Of a DNA stretch of 64,000 nt, positions 1-13,200 are shown one piece after another. Under the pieces are notes generated by a model. The model was not told where the DNA came from, ran no database searches, and saw only the letters and a list, made by a program, of their open reading frames with translations. Positions within the stretch are counted from its first letter, which is position 1, and the number at the start of each line of letters is the position of its first letter. The position numbers and the translations under genes were made by a program. This stretch comes from Pseudopithomyces maydicus. Its lineage: Eukaryota; Ascomycota; Dothideomycetes; Pleosporales; Didymosphaeriaceae. Where the stretch lies: the NCBI GenBank assembly GCA_026873275.1, contig JANTUC010000013.1, positions 1,488,001 through 1,552,000 of the forward strand. The letters are read 5' to 3'.

Positions 1-143
1 AGAAAAGTGCTATATACCTTTCTTATAAATAAATAGGGCCTCCTTTTTATAAAGGAAGGCTAATAATTAATTAATTAATTCTCTTAAAATTAGAATTTAA
101 ACTTTATTTATATTATATTTATCTTTAATTTATAACTTAATAA
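1..143 (+). repeat. Left copy of a 143-bp direct repeat (probable copia LTR end)
   Basis: This segment matches 9188-9330 in the same orientation over its whole length. The differences I can see are mostly C/T or G/A transitions, as expected from RIP. It is followed directly by decayed copia coding sequence, so it is probably the 3' part of a 5' LTR whose start lies outside the window. The shared sequence runs about 10 bases past a CACA in the better-preserved right copy, so the exact LTR edge is uncertain. Confidence 0.55.
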
Positions 144-3100
144 TTATAAGCCCGGCGCTCTAAGCTACTTAGAATAATTCTCCCTATATATTTAGTACGT
201 TATATTAAAGGCTGATATACCACTTTAATACCTACTATTAATTCTTTTTAAAAAACTACCTTATCTATTTAATATCTAAGTCTAGTATATTAGAAGCTAT
301 TATTCTTACTAATAGTAATATAAGACTTAATAACTAAGCCTTATAGTATAATTAGTATATATAGCTTAAGTTCTTATTAATAGTTAAAGGTATTTAGTTA
401 AAAGTAGACCTTAATACTACTAAAGTAACTAAAGCTAAAAATTAACCTCTAGAACTTTTAGCGATTCCTAAAATACTAATTTTTACTCTTAAAAATAAAT
501 AATTAAGAGAAGAAGCTAGAGAAGCTATAAAAGAAAGATATAGTAATATTATAATATACTAGAAAAATAGATTTAAGCTATACTAATTAGAGCTTACTAA
601 ATAGAAAGTAATTATAGTAAAAATAGAAAACCTATAAATTTAAATTAAATTTATAGTAAATTAAAAGCTTCTAAGCACTGTAATAATGGTTTTACTTAAG
701 AAGAATAAGACTATATTATAAGCCCTAATAACTAAGCTTAAGAAGAACCTAGCACTAAACTCTAATAATATAAAAATAAATATTAGAAGGGAATATTAAG
801 CGTATTTTAATAAAGTAAAAATCTTAAGAATTAATCCTAAAGTCTAGTTTAAAGACTGGTAAGCTATTTATTAGAAAGCTAAAGTTATAAAGATACTAGA
901 AGTAGAAGGTATTATATTAGGATATAACTTTTTATTAGTAATTTTAATTTAAATTGCGCTGGAATAGGGAAGAAATATATAAGTTTAACTTATTAAAGAA
1001 GAGACTCTTAGTGGTATAATAAAAACTTCTATTAATAACCTAGAGAAGGTTTTTAATATATTAATACTAGATAATATAATTAGGCTTAGTACTAGAAGAT
1101 TTTACCCTATATTTTTAATTATTAGATAAAATGGGACTAGCGCTAGAAAAGAAGAATTTAAAATTAATATTAAAAAGGAAGGTGCTAAGTAGAATTAATT
1201 CTTTAAAGACTACTCCTGTAGGAAAATAAAATATAATTAGATACTATATATATACTAGAAACTTTAAATTGCGTATATAGGTGTTTCTCCTAAAAGCTTA
1301 GTTAAGATAGTTATATTTAATTATAAGTAAAAATCTATCTTTAGACGCTTAGAAAATCTAAAGTTTACCTTTTTATATAAGAAGATAGATAAATTTAAAT
1401 AGAAAAAATTAAGTATCTCTTTTAGTATTTTAATTCTTAATTTTTCTATTATTACCTCTGTTTTATCTATTAGTAATATATACCCTACTAGAATTAAAAT
1501 AATTATTAATAGTATAAGTAATTTTAATTACCTTAATAAGTGCCTTCTAAAAATAACTATAGAAGGAGTCTATAATATAATAGTAGAAGAAGTTTACCTA
1601 TTAGTAAGGAGTACTATTTTAAATAGTAGTTTTATAATATACTTAATAAATAGTAAAGCCCTTTTAGATCTTAGCTTATTTAAATATTATAATAATTATA
1701 TAGAATTAGGCACTTAATATATACTTATTCTAAGGAGAGGAACTTAAAGGCTTAGAAATATAATTATTAGTATTAATAAGAAATGCTCTAAGGACTTATT
1801 TTTAAAAGATATTATTATTATTAATAGTTTCTATCTAAATATTATCTTAGCTTTAAAGCTTATAGAAGTTAGAATTTAGTTTCTAGAATTAAATTATACG
1901 CTGCGCCTAGGCAGCCTATAAGTAAATTAAGTTATTATAGAACTAGAACTAAAAGAAAACCTTACTTTTATTAAATATAAGTTTATTTCTACTTACGAAG
2001 CTATCTATATAGTATTAATAAATAAATATATTAAGATATTAAAAGTTAGCCTTCTAAGGGCAGATATAGTAAAACTATAATATAAATATATAGATTACTT
2101 AGGAAAGTAAGCCCTGGAAGCTTTAATAAGGAATACTTAAAATATTAAAATTAAAGATATTATATAAAGAGACTGTAAATACTACTTTTTAGTAATAGGA
2201 TTATAAATAGTTTCTAAAAGATTAAAAAAAGCTTTTTAGACCTTTCTATTATATATTTTAGAATTTTTTTAATATACCTATAGGTAATATAGGAGAAGAG
2301 TAGGCCTTAATTCTTAAAAAAGAATATAATAGAAAAATCTTCTATTTTATTCTTCTATTTAAAATAATATAAGCTATCCTTTCTATTATATAAGCCCTAT
2401 ATTATTAGATTTAGACTTAATATAACTTAGATATAGTAGAGCTAGTATTAGATAATAATATAGTAACTTAATTATAATATAAATAATTAAGGTTTTAAGA
2501 TTAGGTAAAAGAAGAAAATATTTATTTAATAATAATTCTTATTTATACTTATAAATTAAATAATAGCGCTAAGAGAGTAGGGTGTAAAATAATAGAAAAA
2601 TTTATTAAAATAAGAGTTAGTGTAAATCTTTTAGTAAAGCTTTAGCTAAAAATTATAAAAGTTATTATTTAGCTTTATAAAATAAGCCCTTTTATTAAAA
2701 AGGATTTTAAATCTCTAAATTAATTACTAGACGAGTACTTTAGAGACTAATTTAAGTAATATATACTAGTTTTAGTACAAAGCGCAATAGCCAATTTTAG
2801 GCTTAATTAAAATAGTATTTTTATCTATAAATATAGAGCGTATCTTTTAGATAGAGATTATACTATAGATAAAGATAGAAGAGGTTTTAAAGTAAAACTT
2901 TATTTTTATATTAGATATTTTATTGGCTATATAGCCTCTAATATATATTATATATAAATATTAGCGCTTAATTAAGTTATAATAACTAGAAATATTATTT
3001 TTAATAAAAATAAGTTCTATAAAGGAAAAGAGGACGCAGGAATTCTAAAAGTAGAAGTAATTTTAATAGTTAATTTTATATAAGAACTAAAAAACCTAAA

Positions 3101-5530
3101 TTATAACCTACTTTCTAATAGGATCCTTAATTATACTTTTAAATAATTAAGGTTATAAATAAACTAGGATTTAAATCTAACCTTAGATTATAATAATAGG
3201 GGTATAGAATTTATATCTTTTAAAGGTAGTGCTGACCAGCCTATTAAAGAAGAAATATAGCTTATATTAAAATAATTAGAGAGCTTAATTAACTTTTAGT
3301 TAAAAATTTATTCTGCGTAGAATTAAATCTATAGATTACCCTCCCTAGAGTAAACGCTAAAACTAATATTTATTAAGAGTAATTACTTTAGTAGTAAAGA
3401 GAATAAAGAGAGCTTTTAGGAAATATATAAACTTAATAAAGTAAATTTAGCCTATTCTAAAAAACCCTATAAAATTTATAGGTAAAAATTAGATAATTCT
3501 GTTATTACCTTTTAACCTAATATTAAAGCTCCTAATATATTAAATAAAATAGAGATATTATTAATAGAATTAATAATAGCTTCCTAATAGGATATAATTA
3601 CTTATATAAGTTAAAGACTAGCGGGATAAGGACTAGAGCTTAAAAGGACTAATTTATCTTTATAAAGGAATAAGAATAGACTATATAATTAGCTAAGAGG
3701 TAGAAATAATTAAAATATATATATAGTAATTGCTGGTCCTAGTTCTAAAAAAGAATAGTAATTAGACTTTATATACACCTTTCTCCCTGTAATAGAATAA
3801 CTATAGGATATAAAGGATCTTAAAATAGTATATATTATAATTATAGTAATAATTATATTAAAGAATTTAGGGTCTAATTAGAAATAATATAAAGACGATT
3901 TATTAGTACCTTTAAGTTTTTAGAAATAGCTCTTAGAATATTTACTAGAATTACTTTTTAAGTAAGCTACTAAAAAAGAGATTAAGACTTTATTATTAAA
4001 AGGAATATAGAAAGAAGTTTTTAGGTTAATAATTAAAAGTTACTTACTTCTATTAAAATAGGTCTAAACTTATAAATTTAATTAAGACGGTTTCTTTCTA
4101 AAATATAAAGCTAGGATTATAGTTAGAGGAGATTTATAGGAAGTAGACTCTATTTATTTAATTTATATAATAACTCTAGTAGCTAGATTATTTAAAATAA
4201 TAATAGTTATAGCTGCAGAGTTTAATTTAGAAATTTTATAATATAATATTATAGGTGTATTCTTAAATATAAAAATAATGCTAGAAAACTTAGTTTACTA
4301 TTAGTTTCTAGACAGCTTTAAAAAGAAAGGTATATATATTAAATTTAATAGAGCACTATACGGCCTAAAGGAATTATTACTACTCTAGTAGATAGAGTTT
4401 TTAATAACTTTTAAAATAGTAGGACTTAATTCCTCTAAAGAAGAGCTATATCTTTTTTATAATTAAAAAAGGACGATCTTTATCTTATTTTATATAAATA
4501 ATATACTTCTTATATTCTATAAAGACTAGAGAATAGAAGTTATAACTATTTAAAGTAAAGTAAGCTCTAAATATAAGATAGAGAGTAAAAGTCTAGTAGA
4601 ATAGTTTTTAGGAATTAAAATTATTTAAAATAGAGATATGGGCATAATTAATCTAGTCTATAATATCTATATTAATAAGATTATTAAGAGATTTAGTCTA
4701 AATAATATAGGATTTTACTTAAGTACCCTAATAGTAATAACTAAACTTTTAAAGTTAGAAGGACAGGTAATAAAGTAAAAAATAAAATTATATTAGGAAA
4801 AAATTAGCTTAGCTTTATATACTACTATAATATTAAAATTTAATATAGCTTTTACTATTTTAAAATTATTATAATTCCTTATAAATTTAAATAAAGAGCA
4901 CTTTAAAACTATTAATAGAGTATTAACTTACCTTTAGCGTATAAAATAGAATTCTATCTAATATAATTAATATAATAAACTAGAGTTTATTATTTATAGA
5001 GATGCCTCTTTCGCCAATAATATTAAAATAAAAAGATTATTATAAGAATATATAATTCTACTATTTAGCGGACTAATTATCTAAAAAACTAGTTAATAAG
5101 TTATTATAATAATATTTACTATAGAAGCAGAGCTTCTGTCTCTAGAATAAATAAGTAAGGAGATAATAGCCTTAAAAAGGTTTTTTAAAAAATTTAGTCT
5201 AGACTTAAGATCTATAGTTTGAATGGTGCTTTATAATAACTAGTAAATAATTTAACTAATTATAGAATTAAATGATAGAATTAGCACTAAACTTAAATAT
5301 ATTAATATTTAGAATATATGGCTTCGCTAGGAATATATAAAAGGCTCTTTTAAGGTTAGCTATTAGAAAACTAGTAATATATTAATAGATAGGCTTATAA
5401 AGGCTTTAATAAAATAATAATATAATCGCTTTAAGGAACTGCTAAATTTTAAAGTAATATTACTAGAATTAAATGAATAAAAGTAGACTTTAGGGCTAAA
5501 TATTAGATTGCCTAGAAAGTAAGAAGCTAT
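144..5530 (+). pseudogene. RIP-decayed Ty1/copia retrotransposon polyprotein
   Basis: No open frame survives, but ghost motifs of a copia Gag-Pol can be read on the plus strand across in-frame stops. The reverse-transcriptase hallmark ALYGLK is at about 4352-4370, at the place where copia proteins have ALYGLKQ. An RNase H-type DASFAN (family form DADWAGD) is near 5000-5017, and EAELLSLE (family form EAEYVALS) is near 5124-5147. The RT region starts near 3955 with a KKEIKTLLLKGI-like stretch. A degraded zinc-knuckle-like CRK segment lies near 1212. Stops are mostly TAA/TAG where Gln or Trp codons are expected, which is the RIP signature. Domain order (RT, then RNase H near the end) supports copia rather than gypsy. 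The element is certainly non-functional. Confidence 0.7.
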
Positions 5531-8500
5531 TATAAAATATATTATAAAAGATTACTTAGCTATCCTAGAAGGAAGTCTAATCCTTATAAATTAAAAAAGG
5601 AGACCTACCTAACTAATAGATAAAGTCTATAACTCCTTAATTAAGAGAAAAAGGATTATTTAATAGCTAAAAAAATAAGACTAACTATTATTTTTCTTAG
5701 TATTACTTTTATTATTATCCTTATTTAAATTAAACTTATTATTATTAGATTGCAGATCCAGCTTTATTAACTTATTAATACTTTTTAGGTTTTTTAGAAA
5801 CTTAGCACTATAAGATATAAATTATTTAGTAATAGTCTTATAAATATACTTAGGCTAATTCTTTACCTTATAGCCCTTTTTAAGTTTAAAAATACTATTT
5901 ATATTTTTAACTGCTAATACGACTTATATTTAAAATATTTTTTTAAATTTATTCTTACCTTTATTAATTTCCTTTTTTTAACTTAGTGCAGCACTTTTCT
6001 ACTTTTTAATATAATTTAAAGCCTTTTTAAGCTTTTCTTTAAGGCGTATAGACTTTTTTTATAAAAAACTGCCTTCTTTAAATTAGGTAGTCTAGAATAA
6101 TTACCTTCTTAAGAAGAAGAAGTAGCTAGAGTAGAAGGAAAAATTATTATAGAAGGTAATATAGCTATAGAAGGAATAGTATAGAATTAATTAAAAATAA
6201 GTTTAAAATATAATTTTAAATATAGGCTAGGCGAAGGAGATAATTAAGTATTACTAAACTTATTAATATCTAATATAGAAGAGTCTTTAATTAAAATTAG
6301 AGTAGGGCTAGTTCTTTAGGAACTAGAGCTAGACTAAGTAAAGGATTACTTAATAGTTTTAAATATAATTATTATAGAATTTTCTAGTTAGATAGTAATA
6401 TCTTAAGACTATTTTTATAAAATAATAGTAACTAGATTAATATCTTTCTTTAGTATAATAGTTATCTTAGATTCTTTCTTAATAATAGGTAGTTGCGTTT
6501 AAACTTAGCTAGTAGATTCTATAGTAGCTTTACTTAAAGACTAGGTAGTAAATATAATATTAAAGTTATTTAGTTTCTCCTACTTAGCTAATAGTCTAGT
6601 ATTATAAGCTAGCTTTTCTAGAGAAGCTATAAAAATACCCTCTTAAGAAAATAGTATTTAAATTACTTAAGAACTAAAGTCTTAAATAATCTTTTAATTT
6701 TTTTATTAAGCTTTTAGCTCCTGCTCTTAGTGCTATAGGAATATATAGGTATAAATTAAGTAGATAAAGAAGCTATTTTAACCCTTTATATTTTTAATAT
6801 AAATATAATTATATAATAGCTCTAGTTTAGTATAATTATTACTAAAAGTGTTATAACTAATAGGAGGAATAGTTAATATATTAAAAGCTAGGTCTATTTA
6901 ATAAGAAATCTAGATAGGTAGATTAGGCTAATTAAAGAGCTTATTTAATTATAGCTTAGTAGTATTTAGGTTAATTATTTTTACCTAATTATTAGACGCA
7001 GTAAGCCTATAGTAGAGATTATTAAGTAGGTTAGTAATAATCTCTTTTAGTATAGGTATATTTTTAGAGACGTTATTATCTTGGTTATAGGGATAAATAG
7101 AGGCCTAAAAATTCTTTTTATAAAATTTAGTATTATAGCGTGTAAATAGGCTATTAAGCCTAAAAATAAAGAAGTTTAAATAATAAGCTTTAATGGGATC
7201 CTTTTTCTTAATAATAGTAGATAGTAGTATAGATATTACTTTAATAATAATAGAACTATTTACTAAGGGAGCAGAAAAAACTCTAAAAAGGGTTTTAAAT
7301 TTAGAAGTAAAAGATGGCTATTCTAGCTCTTTTATAATAGGTTTAAATTTCTTACTAATCTCTTACTGGTGTAGAACCTTAGAAAGTTACTTTTTTTAGG
7401 AAGAGATAGGAGCCTTATTCTTTAAAATAATATTTTTAATAGTTAGACCCTTAGAAGGAGACTTTAAAAGGTAAAGAGATATAGCTTTTTAGATCTAAAA
7501 ATTAAAATAGAAAGTATTGAAAGAATATCTATAGAATAAGAAAGATTATAATAGTTACTAGTAATAGTAATATTAGATAAAGTAAGACTTATAGTAGTAG
7601 ATAGGACTTTATATATAATTTTATTATTAATAATTTTAAGCCTAAATATTTAATATAGATTAAACTCTTTAAAGGCTTTAGACTGAGCCTTTAGCTAGAA
7701 TAATAAAGGAATATTAGATAGTAAAATATACTAGTTACTAAAAATAATATAACTAAAAATTAGTAGAATAGAGTCTAAAAATAGAGAAGGGGATTTAGTA
7801 AACTAATAATTATTAAACTTCCCCTATTTAAATAAGTTAAGATATAAATATTAAATAGAGTGTACTTTAAGGAGCTTACGACTCTACTATAGTATTAATA
7901 ATATATAAAGAAAATAGGGGCTGAAATATATAGTAATAAGGGATAGATAGATAGTGTAGAAGATTTAAGCTTTTATAAATAGAATAGGAGGGATTAGTAT
8001 ATATTTATTATTATTTTAATAGTAATAAATATATTTCTAGCTATTTTTTAGGCTCTAATATTAAGTAGACTACTTTTTACTAATCTCTGCTTTTATATAC
8101 TGGAGGTAAGATTTAAACTTAGGAATTAATAAATAATAGTATATAGTGTTAATAAGAAACTAGTTCTAAAGACTAGAAGTATTAAAAGCTAGCTTATTAT
8201 TCTTAAACTCTTTATAGAAAGTATCTTTGTCTTTTAAGCTTTTAGACCCTTTAAACTTATTACTTTTTAGGGCCTTAAGTATAGATAATTATTTTAACTC
8301 CTCTTTTTTCTATTTTTTAAAAGATAATTTTTCTTATAGCGGTTTTAGTCCTCCTCTTTAATAAAGATATTAAGAATATCTTTATTAAAAATAAATTTTT
8401 TATTTTTTACCTCTTGCTTATCTGCGCCTTTATTATAGTATTCTATAAATTTATTAAGTGGGTCCTCTTTAGACGCTTTAGAATTTAAAAGCTAATACTT

Positions 8501-9187
8501 ATACTTATAGTATATAATAGTAGAAAAGCTAAGAGACCTATTAACTTAAAGAAGTAATTTTAGAAATAGAATATAAGGTTTCCTTTTTACTAAATTAGAC
8601 TTACTATTATAAAGTTAAATAATAAGTATTAAATAGTATAGGAAGGAGAAAATAATAACTATAATAAAAAATAGATTAAAAAAAGAGGAAGTTAGTGTTA
8701 TAGTGTAAAAATAGAGAGGTTAAAATAAGAATAAAGTTAAGTAATTAACCGCCTAATTACTAGTATATTTATTTACCTTTATCTGCGTATATAATAGGTA
8801 ATTAGTATATAATTCTTTTACTTAGTAAAATAGAAAGGCGCGATCTATAGGGGATATAGGAAATAATAAAATAAAGACTATTATAAGGATTTTTAGATTT
8901 TCTATATAGTAAAAGGTTACTAGAAGAGGCTATTACTATTTTTTATATTTTTATTTACTTCTTAGATAGCTAGGGCAGATTGTAGAATATTTTTAAATTA
9001 AAAATATATAGAATTTAGGATCTAAACCTACTTTCTAGATTTTAGCTTTTCCTTTATTAATACCTATTCCTAAATTAGATACTAGGGACTAATTCTTATA
9101 TCTAACTTACTTTCCCTTATTTCTACTATATAATTATAGTTATATTATTATTCTTCCTGCTCTTTATCCTAGATAGAGAATAGATCT
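5531..9187. other. AT-rich decayed repeat DNA, no gene
   Basis: Very AT-rich sequence between the copia RNase H ghost and the right 143-bp repeat. No credible intact gene is present. On the minus strand, 8560 to about 8100 reads as a coherent Lys/Glu-rich, protein-like stretch with few stops, for example segments KASKEDPLNKFIEYYNKGAD and KFKGSKSLKDKDTFYKEFK. This suggests an antisense gene carried in the element or an older insertion. A putative LTR start is at about 8980 (TGTAGAAT following a purine-rich GCTAGGGCAGAT), which would make an LTR of roughly 340 bp ending near 9320. Confidence 0.45.
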
Positions 9188-9330
9188 AGGAAAACGCTAT
9201 ATACCTTTTTATAGATAAATAGAGCCTCCTTTTTATAAAAGAAGGCCAGTAATTAATTAATTAATTCTCTTAAAACTAGAATTTAAACTTTGTTTATATT
9301 GTATCTGCCTTTGGTTCACAACTTAATAAT
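9188..9330 (+). repeat. Right copy of the 143-bp direct repeat (probable 3' LTR end of copia)
   Basis: Second copy of the sequence at 1-143 and better preserved. It keeps GGTTCACA where the left copy reads AATTTATA. Immediately to the right the sequence changes to gypsy gag sequence (zinc-knuckle ghost near 9450-9490), so this marks the right edge of the copia insertion in an older gypsy element. Confidence 0.55.
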
Positions 9331-9823
9331 AACTAATAAAGCCTATAAAAAATAATAATAGAAAAAGGGTAAATATAATTACTAAAATAATGGGCTATTA
9401 GATAAAGAAAGATAGTACTAGTATAATAAGAAAGTTTACTTAGAATATAGAGAGCTAGGACACTTTATATATAACTATACCGTAAAAAACAAGATTAAAG
9501 GGAAATAATTTTAAATAATATAAGTATATATAGCCTCTATCGCAAAGGAGGATAGAAAGATTATAAAAGTAAATTATAGAATATTATAAAGGAGGGAATA
9601 CTAAACCCTATAAAAGAAAGAAATCTGGGAATAGATATTAAAAGATATTTACTAGTTATATAAAAGCGGGATATATTATACTAAAGATTATAATAAAAGA
9701 GTCTAGATCTATAAAAATATATATAAATAAATATTAGCCCTTATAGACTGATACTAAAGGGCGGTTAATAATTTATATAACTAAATCTAGATCTAGATCC
9801 ACTATAAAAATATTAAATAGTAT
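9331..9823 (+). pseudogene. RIP-decayed Ty3/gypsy gag, 3' part (left fragment)
   Basis: A degraded zinc knuckle is visible on the plus strand around 9450-9490. It reads YLEYRELGHFIYNYT, where family members have Cys at the Tyr positions, as expected from TGT-to-TAT changes. Further right, HKSGIYYTKDYNKR-like text resembles the Cys/His-rich segment downstream of the knuckle in some fungal gypsy Gag proteins, with the Cys and Trp positions mutated. The fragment stops at the insertion of the young element and resumes at 18135, so it belongs to the same old element as 18135-23424. Confidence 0.6.
9819..9823. repeat. Target-site duplication AGTAT, left
   Basis: AGTAT directly precedes the left LTR, and the same five bases directly follow the right LTR. 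Five bases is the usual duplication for gypsy integrases. Confidence 0.9.
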
Positions 9824-10038
9824 TGTGAGGGTCCTAGAGGCATCACGGAGGTCGATAGGTCCACCTAGGTCAAACATGAGATAGTTGCGATAGAGAGCTA
9901 TCGAGGACCACCTCTGAGGATTTGAGGTGGTGCCAAGACACGCTAGTGCTATCGCTATCTAATCTAATCGTCATCTAATCGCCGAGGATCCGCCGAGGGG
10001 CCGAGGATCCCCCGGTCGTCCGCGCCCGCCCTGTGACA
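9824..10038 (-). repeat. LTR (3' LTR in element orientation)
   Basis: 215 bp, beginning TGTGAGGGTCC and ending CCCTGTGACA on the plus strand, with TGT...ACA termini. It reads base for base the same as 17920-18134 by eye. As the 3' LTR of a minus-strand element it should supply the polyadenylation signal. The polypurine tract abuts it at 10039. Confidence 0.95.
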
Positions 10039-10052
10039 CTACCCCCCCTCCG
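10039..10052 (-). other. Polypurine tract of the young chromovirus
   Basis: On the minus strand GAGGGGGGGTAG immediately precedes the LTR start TGTCACAG. A purine run directly against the 3' LTR is the expected plus-strand DNA primer. The region 10053-10272 between this tract and the pol stop is non-coding leader-like sequence. Confidence 0.8.
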
Positions 10053-10272
10053 GAGAGCGGCTCCGGACGCTCAGCTCTGGTAAGGACGTTTGATAGAGCC
10101 TCGTGTTTCGTTCCTACGCGGGCTGCCCTCTTCATAGTGACTCAGGTCCCATGCCACGCGATCTCTCATCCACGACCTCTCCTTACAGGGACGCGCTCGT
10201 GACAAGACGCCAGGTTATCCTTCCTCCACGGGCCGCTATCTTACAGTTGACTCAAGTCCCACGCCCGTGGCC

Positions 10273-13200
10273 TCAGGGCCGCCTGCCGTTGTCCCACTTA
10301 TCCAGGGTGCCTTGCGTATCCGTCGCGCGCCCTCTTGTATCCATTGCTTCCTCCGCTCCTCCACCTCCCTGTGTGTTTCCATTTATCGCATTCATGGCCT
10401 CCACGATCGTGTCCTGCTGCGCCGCAAGGTCGTTGAAGTTGGCCGGCATGGGAGGTTTCCTCGGGTTGGCTCGGTGGAAGCCCGCGATGAGCTGCGGAGT
10501 GGTGCCGTAGATAAGGTTGTAGTAAGGCTCCCAGGTCGGCGGGCCGTCCCAGTCCAACCACTTAACCTTGTATTCTAACAACCTGCCTGTTCCGTGCGGG
10601 TCGGCTGTGCGGGCGTACCGGCAGGTGATAATACTCTCCACGTCGTACTGTTCATCGGTCTCGAGTTCTACCGTGTCAGCGTCCTGTGCCTGTCCTTCCA
10701 AAGGCTCACCGTCGTATTTGTGTAGTAGCCAAACGTGAAAGACGTTATGCAGTCGACCCATTTCTCGGGGTAAGTCCAGCTCAAAAGCCATGTTACCAAT
10801 CGCGCGCGTGACTCGGAAGGGTCCTCTATTCTTGAAGTCCAGCGAGCGACTAGGGCGTTTAGTGACTAAGTTCCGGGCGTCCAGCATGACCCAGTCACCA
10901 ACGCGTATGTGGGGCGCAGGCGCGCGGTGCTCGTTCGCATATTCGGCTTGCTTTTCTCGGGCCCAGGCTAAATTGTCACGCAGGAAGACCTGCAGTCGGG
11001 TGATGGTTTGGACGAGTCGCTGTGCTTGCTCGCGGTCCAGCCTGGCTGGGGCGGGGAGGCGGGTCCCTGCGGCGGGGGCGACCGCAGCCTCCTCCGCGGC
11101 TTGACCGCTGGTGCCGTCGCGCGGTTGATAGCCCTTGGTAGCCATAAAAGGCGACACTCCGGTTGAGTCGCTCGGGGTCGAGTTGGCGACGAACTCTGCA
11201 ACAGGTAGGTACGCTGCCCAGTCATCCTGCTGGTAGTTGATATAAGACCGTAGGTATTGCTTCAGCCAGGCGTTGGCGTTCTCCGTCTGGCCATCGGTCT
11301 CGGGGTGATGTGCGGTAGAGAGCTTAGGCTTGCAACCTAGCTTAGCGCATAACTCCTTCCAGAAGTGCGAAGTAAACTGCTTTCCCCGATCACTAATAAT
11401 CTCTGTGGGATACCCTTCTTCTCTCCAAATCCACTGGACAAAGGCGTCCGCAACAGTAGGGGCGTCCATCTTATCCATAGCGATGAACTTCTTCTTCTTG
11501 CTTAGTCGGTCGACCACCACCAGGATATTCCGGTACACGCGTTCTTGGACGGTGCTGGGTGGGAGGTCCACGATAAAATCCATAGAGATGCATTGCCAAT
11601 AGCGATCAGGCACTGGGAGCGGATGGAGGAGGCCATGTTTCTGCTCACGGCTGGCTTTGCTCCTCCTACACACCAAGCAGGCTTTCACGTAGCGCGCAAC
11701 GTCCGCCGTCAGCCGGGGCCAATAGTAATGTCGTGCGATTCGCGAGTACGTATGCTCGCGCCCCGGGTGTCCAGAGACGGTTGTGTCGTGGTACTCGCTC
11801 AGGACCCTGGTGCGCAGTCTCTCGTTGTCGGGGACATAGGCGCGGTTTCGGATCAGCAGCAGGCCATCCCGCATGGTGCAGTCGGAGATTTCCAACCGGA
11901 AGCCCTGTTTGACGAGCTCTGCGGGTAGCCGTCGGGCATTCTGGTGGAGTGCCGTTTGGATCGCCTGGCAGGCAGGGTCTTCAAGCACGCCGGCGCGAAT
12001 GTCTTGAAGCACACTGTCCCCGAATTCGGTGTCGTCCAGCGTGACGGCTTCCTGAGGTGCGAGCACCGCGCATGCATACAGCTCCTCCACCAGTGCAACA
12101 GGTGTATATTCGACCGTCTGAGTGAGAATGCATGCCAATGACACGGCATGGTGGCTGCCCTCCTGCTCGAAGAGCTCAGGTCGAAGGATGACTTGTACCT
12201 GATGTTTCCGCCGGGCGTCTTCGTTATTTTCGGGTAGATCGCCGGGCCGTCGGGTGAGCGCATCCGGCTTGGTTCCTTGTCGTCCAGGTCGGTATCGAAT
12301 CTTAAAGTTGAACTCAGCTAGAAATTCTGCCCATCGGGCTTGCCGGCGATTCAGCCTTTTGCTGGTCATAAAGTGTTGCAACGCTTGGTGGTCCGAGAGA
12401 ATTTCTATCGGGGTCAAGGTCCCGGCCAGCTCGGTGCGCCATTCCTCAAAAGCTTGTACAATTGCTAAGAGCTCCTTGTCGTATATCTCGTAGTTGCATT
12501 CTGCAGGCGTCATCTTGTGCGATAGAAAGGCTACCGGGTGAAGAACGCCTTCCTCATCCTTTTGTGAAAGGATGGCTGCTGCCACGAAGTCGGACGCGTC
12601 AGTTTCCAGCCAGGTTTCTTTGTCTGGGTCGAAATGGCGGAGCACAGGCGCGCTGGTAAAAGCCTTCTTGAGCGCCGCGAATGCTTGTCCTGGCGGTGAT
12701 TGGGCGGTGACGGGGAAAGAGCCCTTGGGCACGTCTTTCTGGGTGAGGGCTGTAAGAGGCTTACAGATACTGCTAAAGCCCTTTATGAACCGGCGATAGA
12801 AGTTTGCGAACCCGAGAAAGGCTTGGACGTCTTTCAAGCATCTCGGCAGCTGCCAGGCCAGAACCGCGGATACCTTCTCGGGGTCCATTTCAATGCCCGA
12901 GGTAGTCAGTATCAAACCCAGGTATTTGACCTTCTGTGTGTGGAACCGGCATTTATCAATATCCACGAATACGCTGGCTCGGTCCAATTGGCGGAGCACC
13001 CACAGGACATGTTCGGAGTGCTTGTCCTCATCGTCGCTGTAGATCAGAATGTCGTCCAAGTACGCCGTACAAAAGTCATCAAGATGATCGCGGAGTAAGT
13101 CATTAATAAAGTTCTGGAAGGTCCCTGGTGCGTTGCAGAGACCGAACGGCATAACCGTATATTCGTAGAGCCCGTATCGCGATAGGAAGGCTGTTTTCTC

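Noticed and set aside
7193..7399. 68-codon frame in the AT-rich island
   Set aside because: Chance opening in decayed repeat DNA, with no homology to copia or gypsy proteins.
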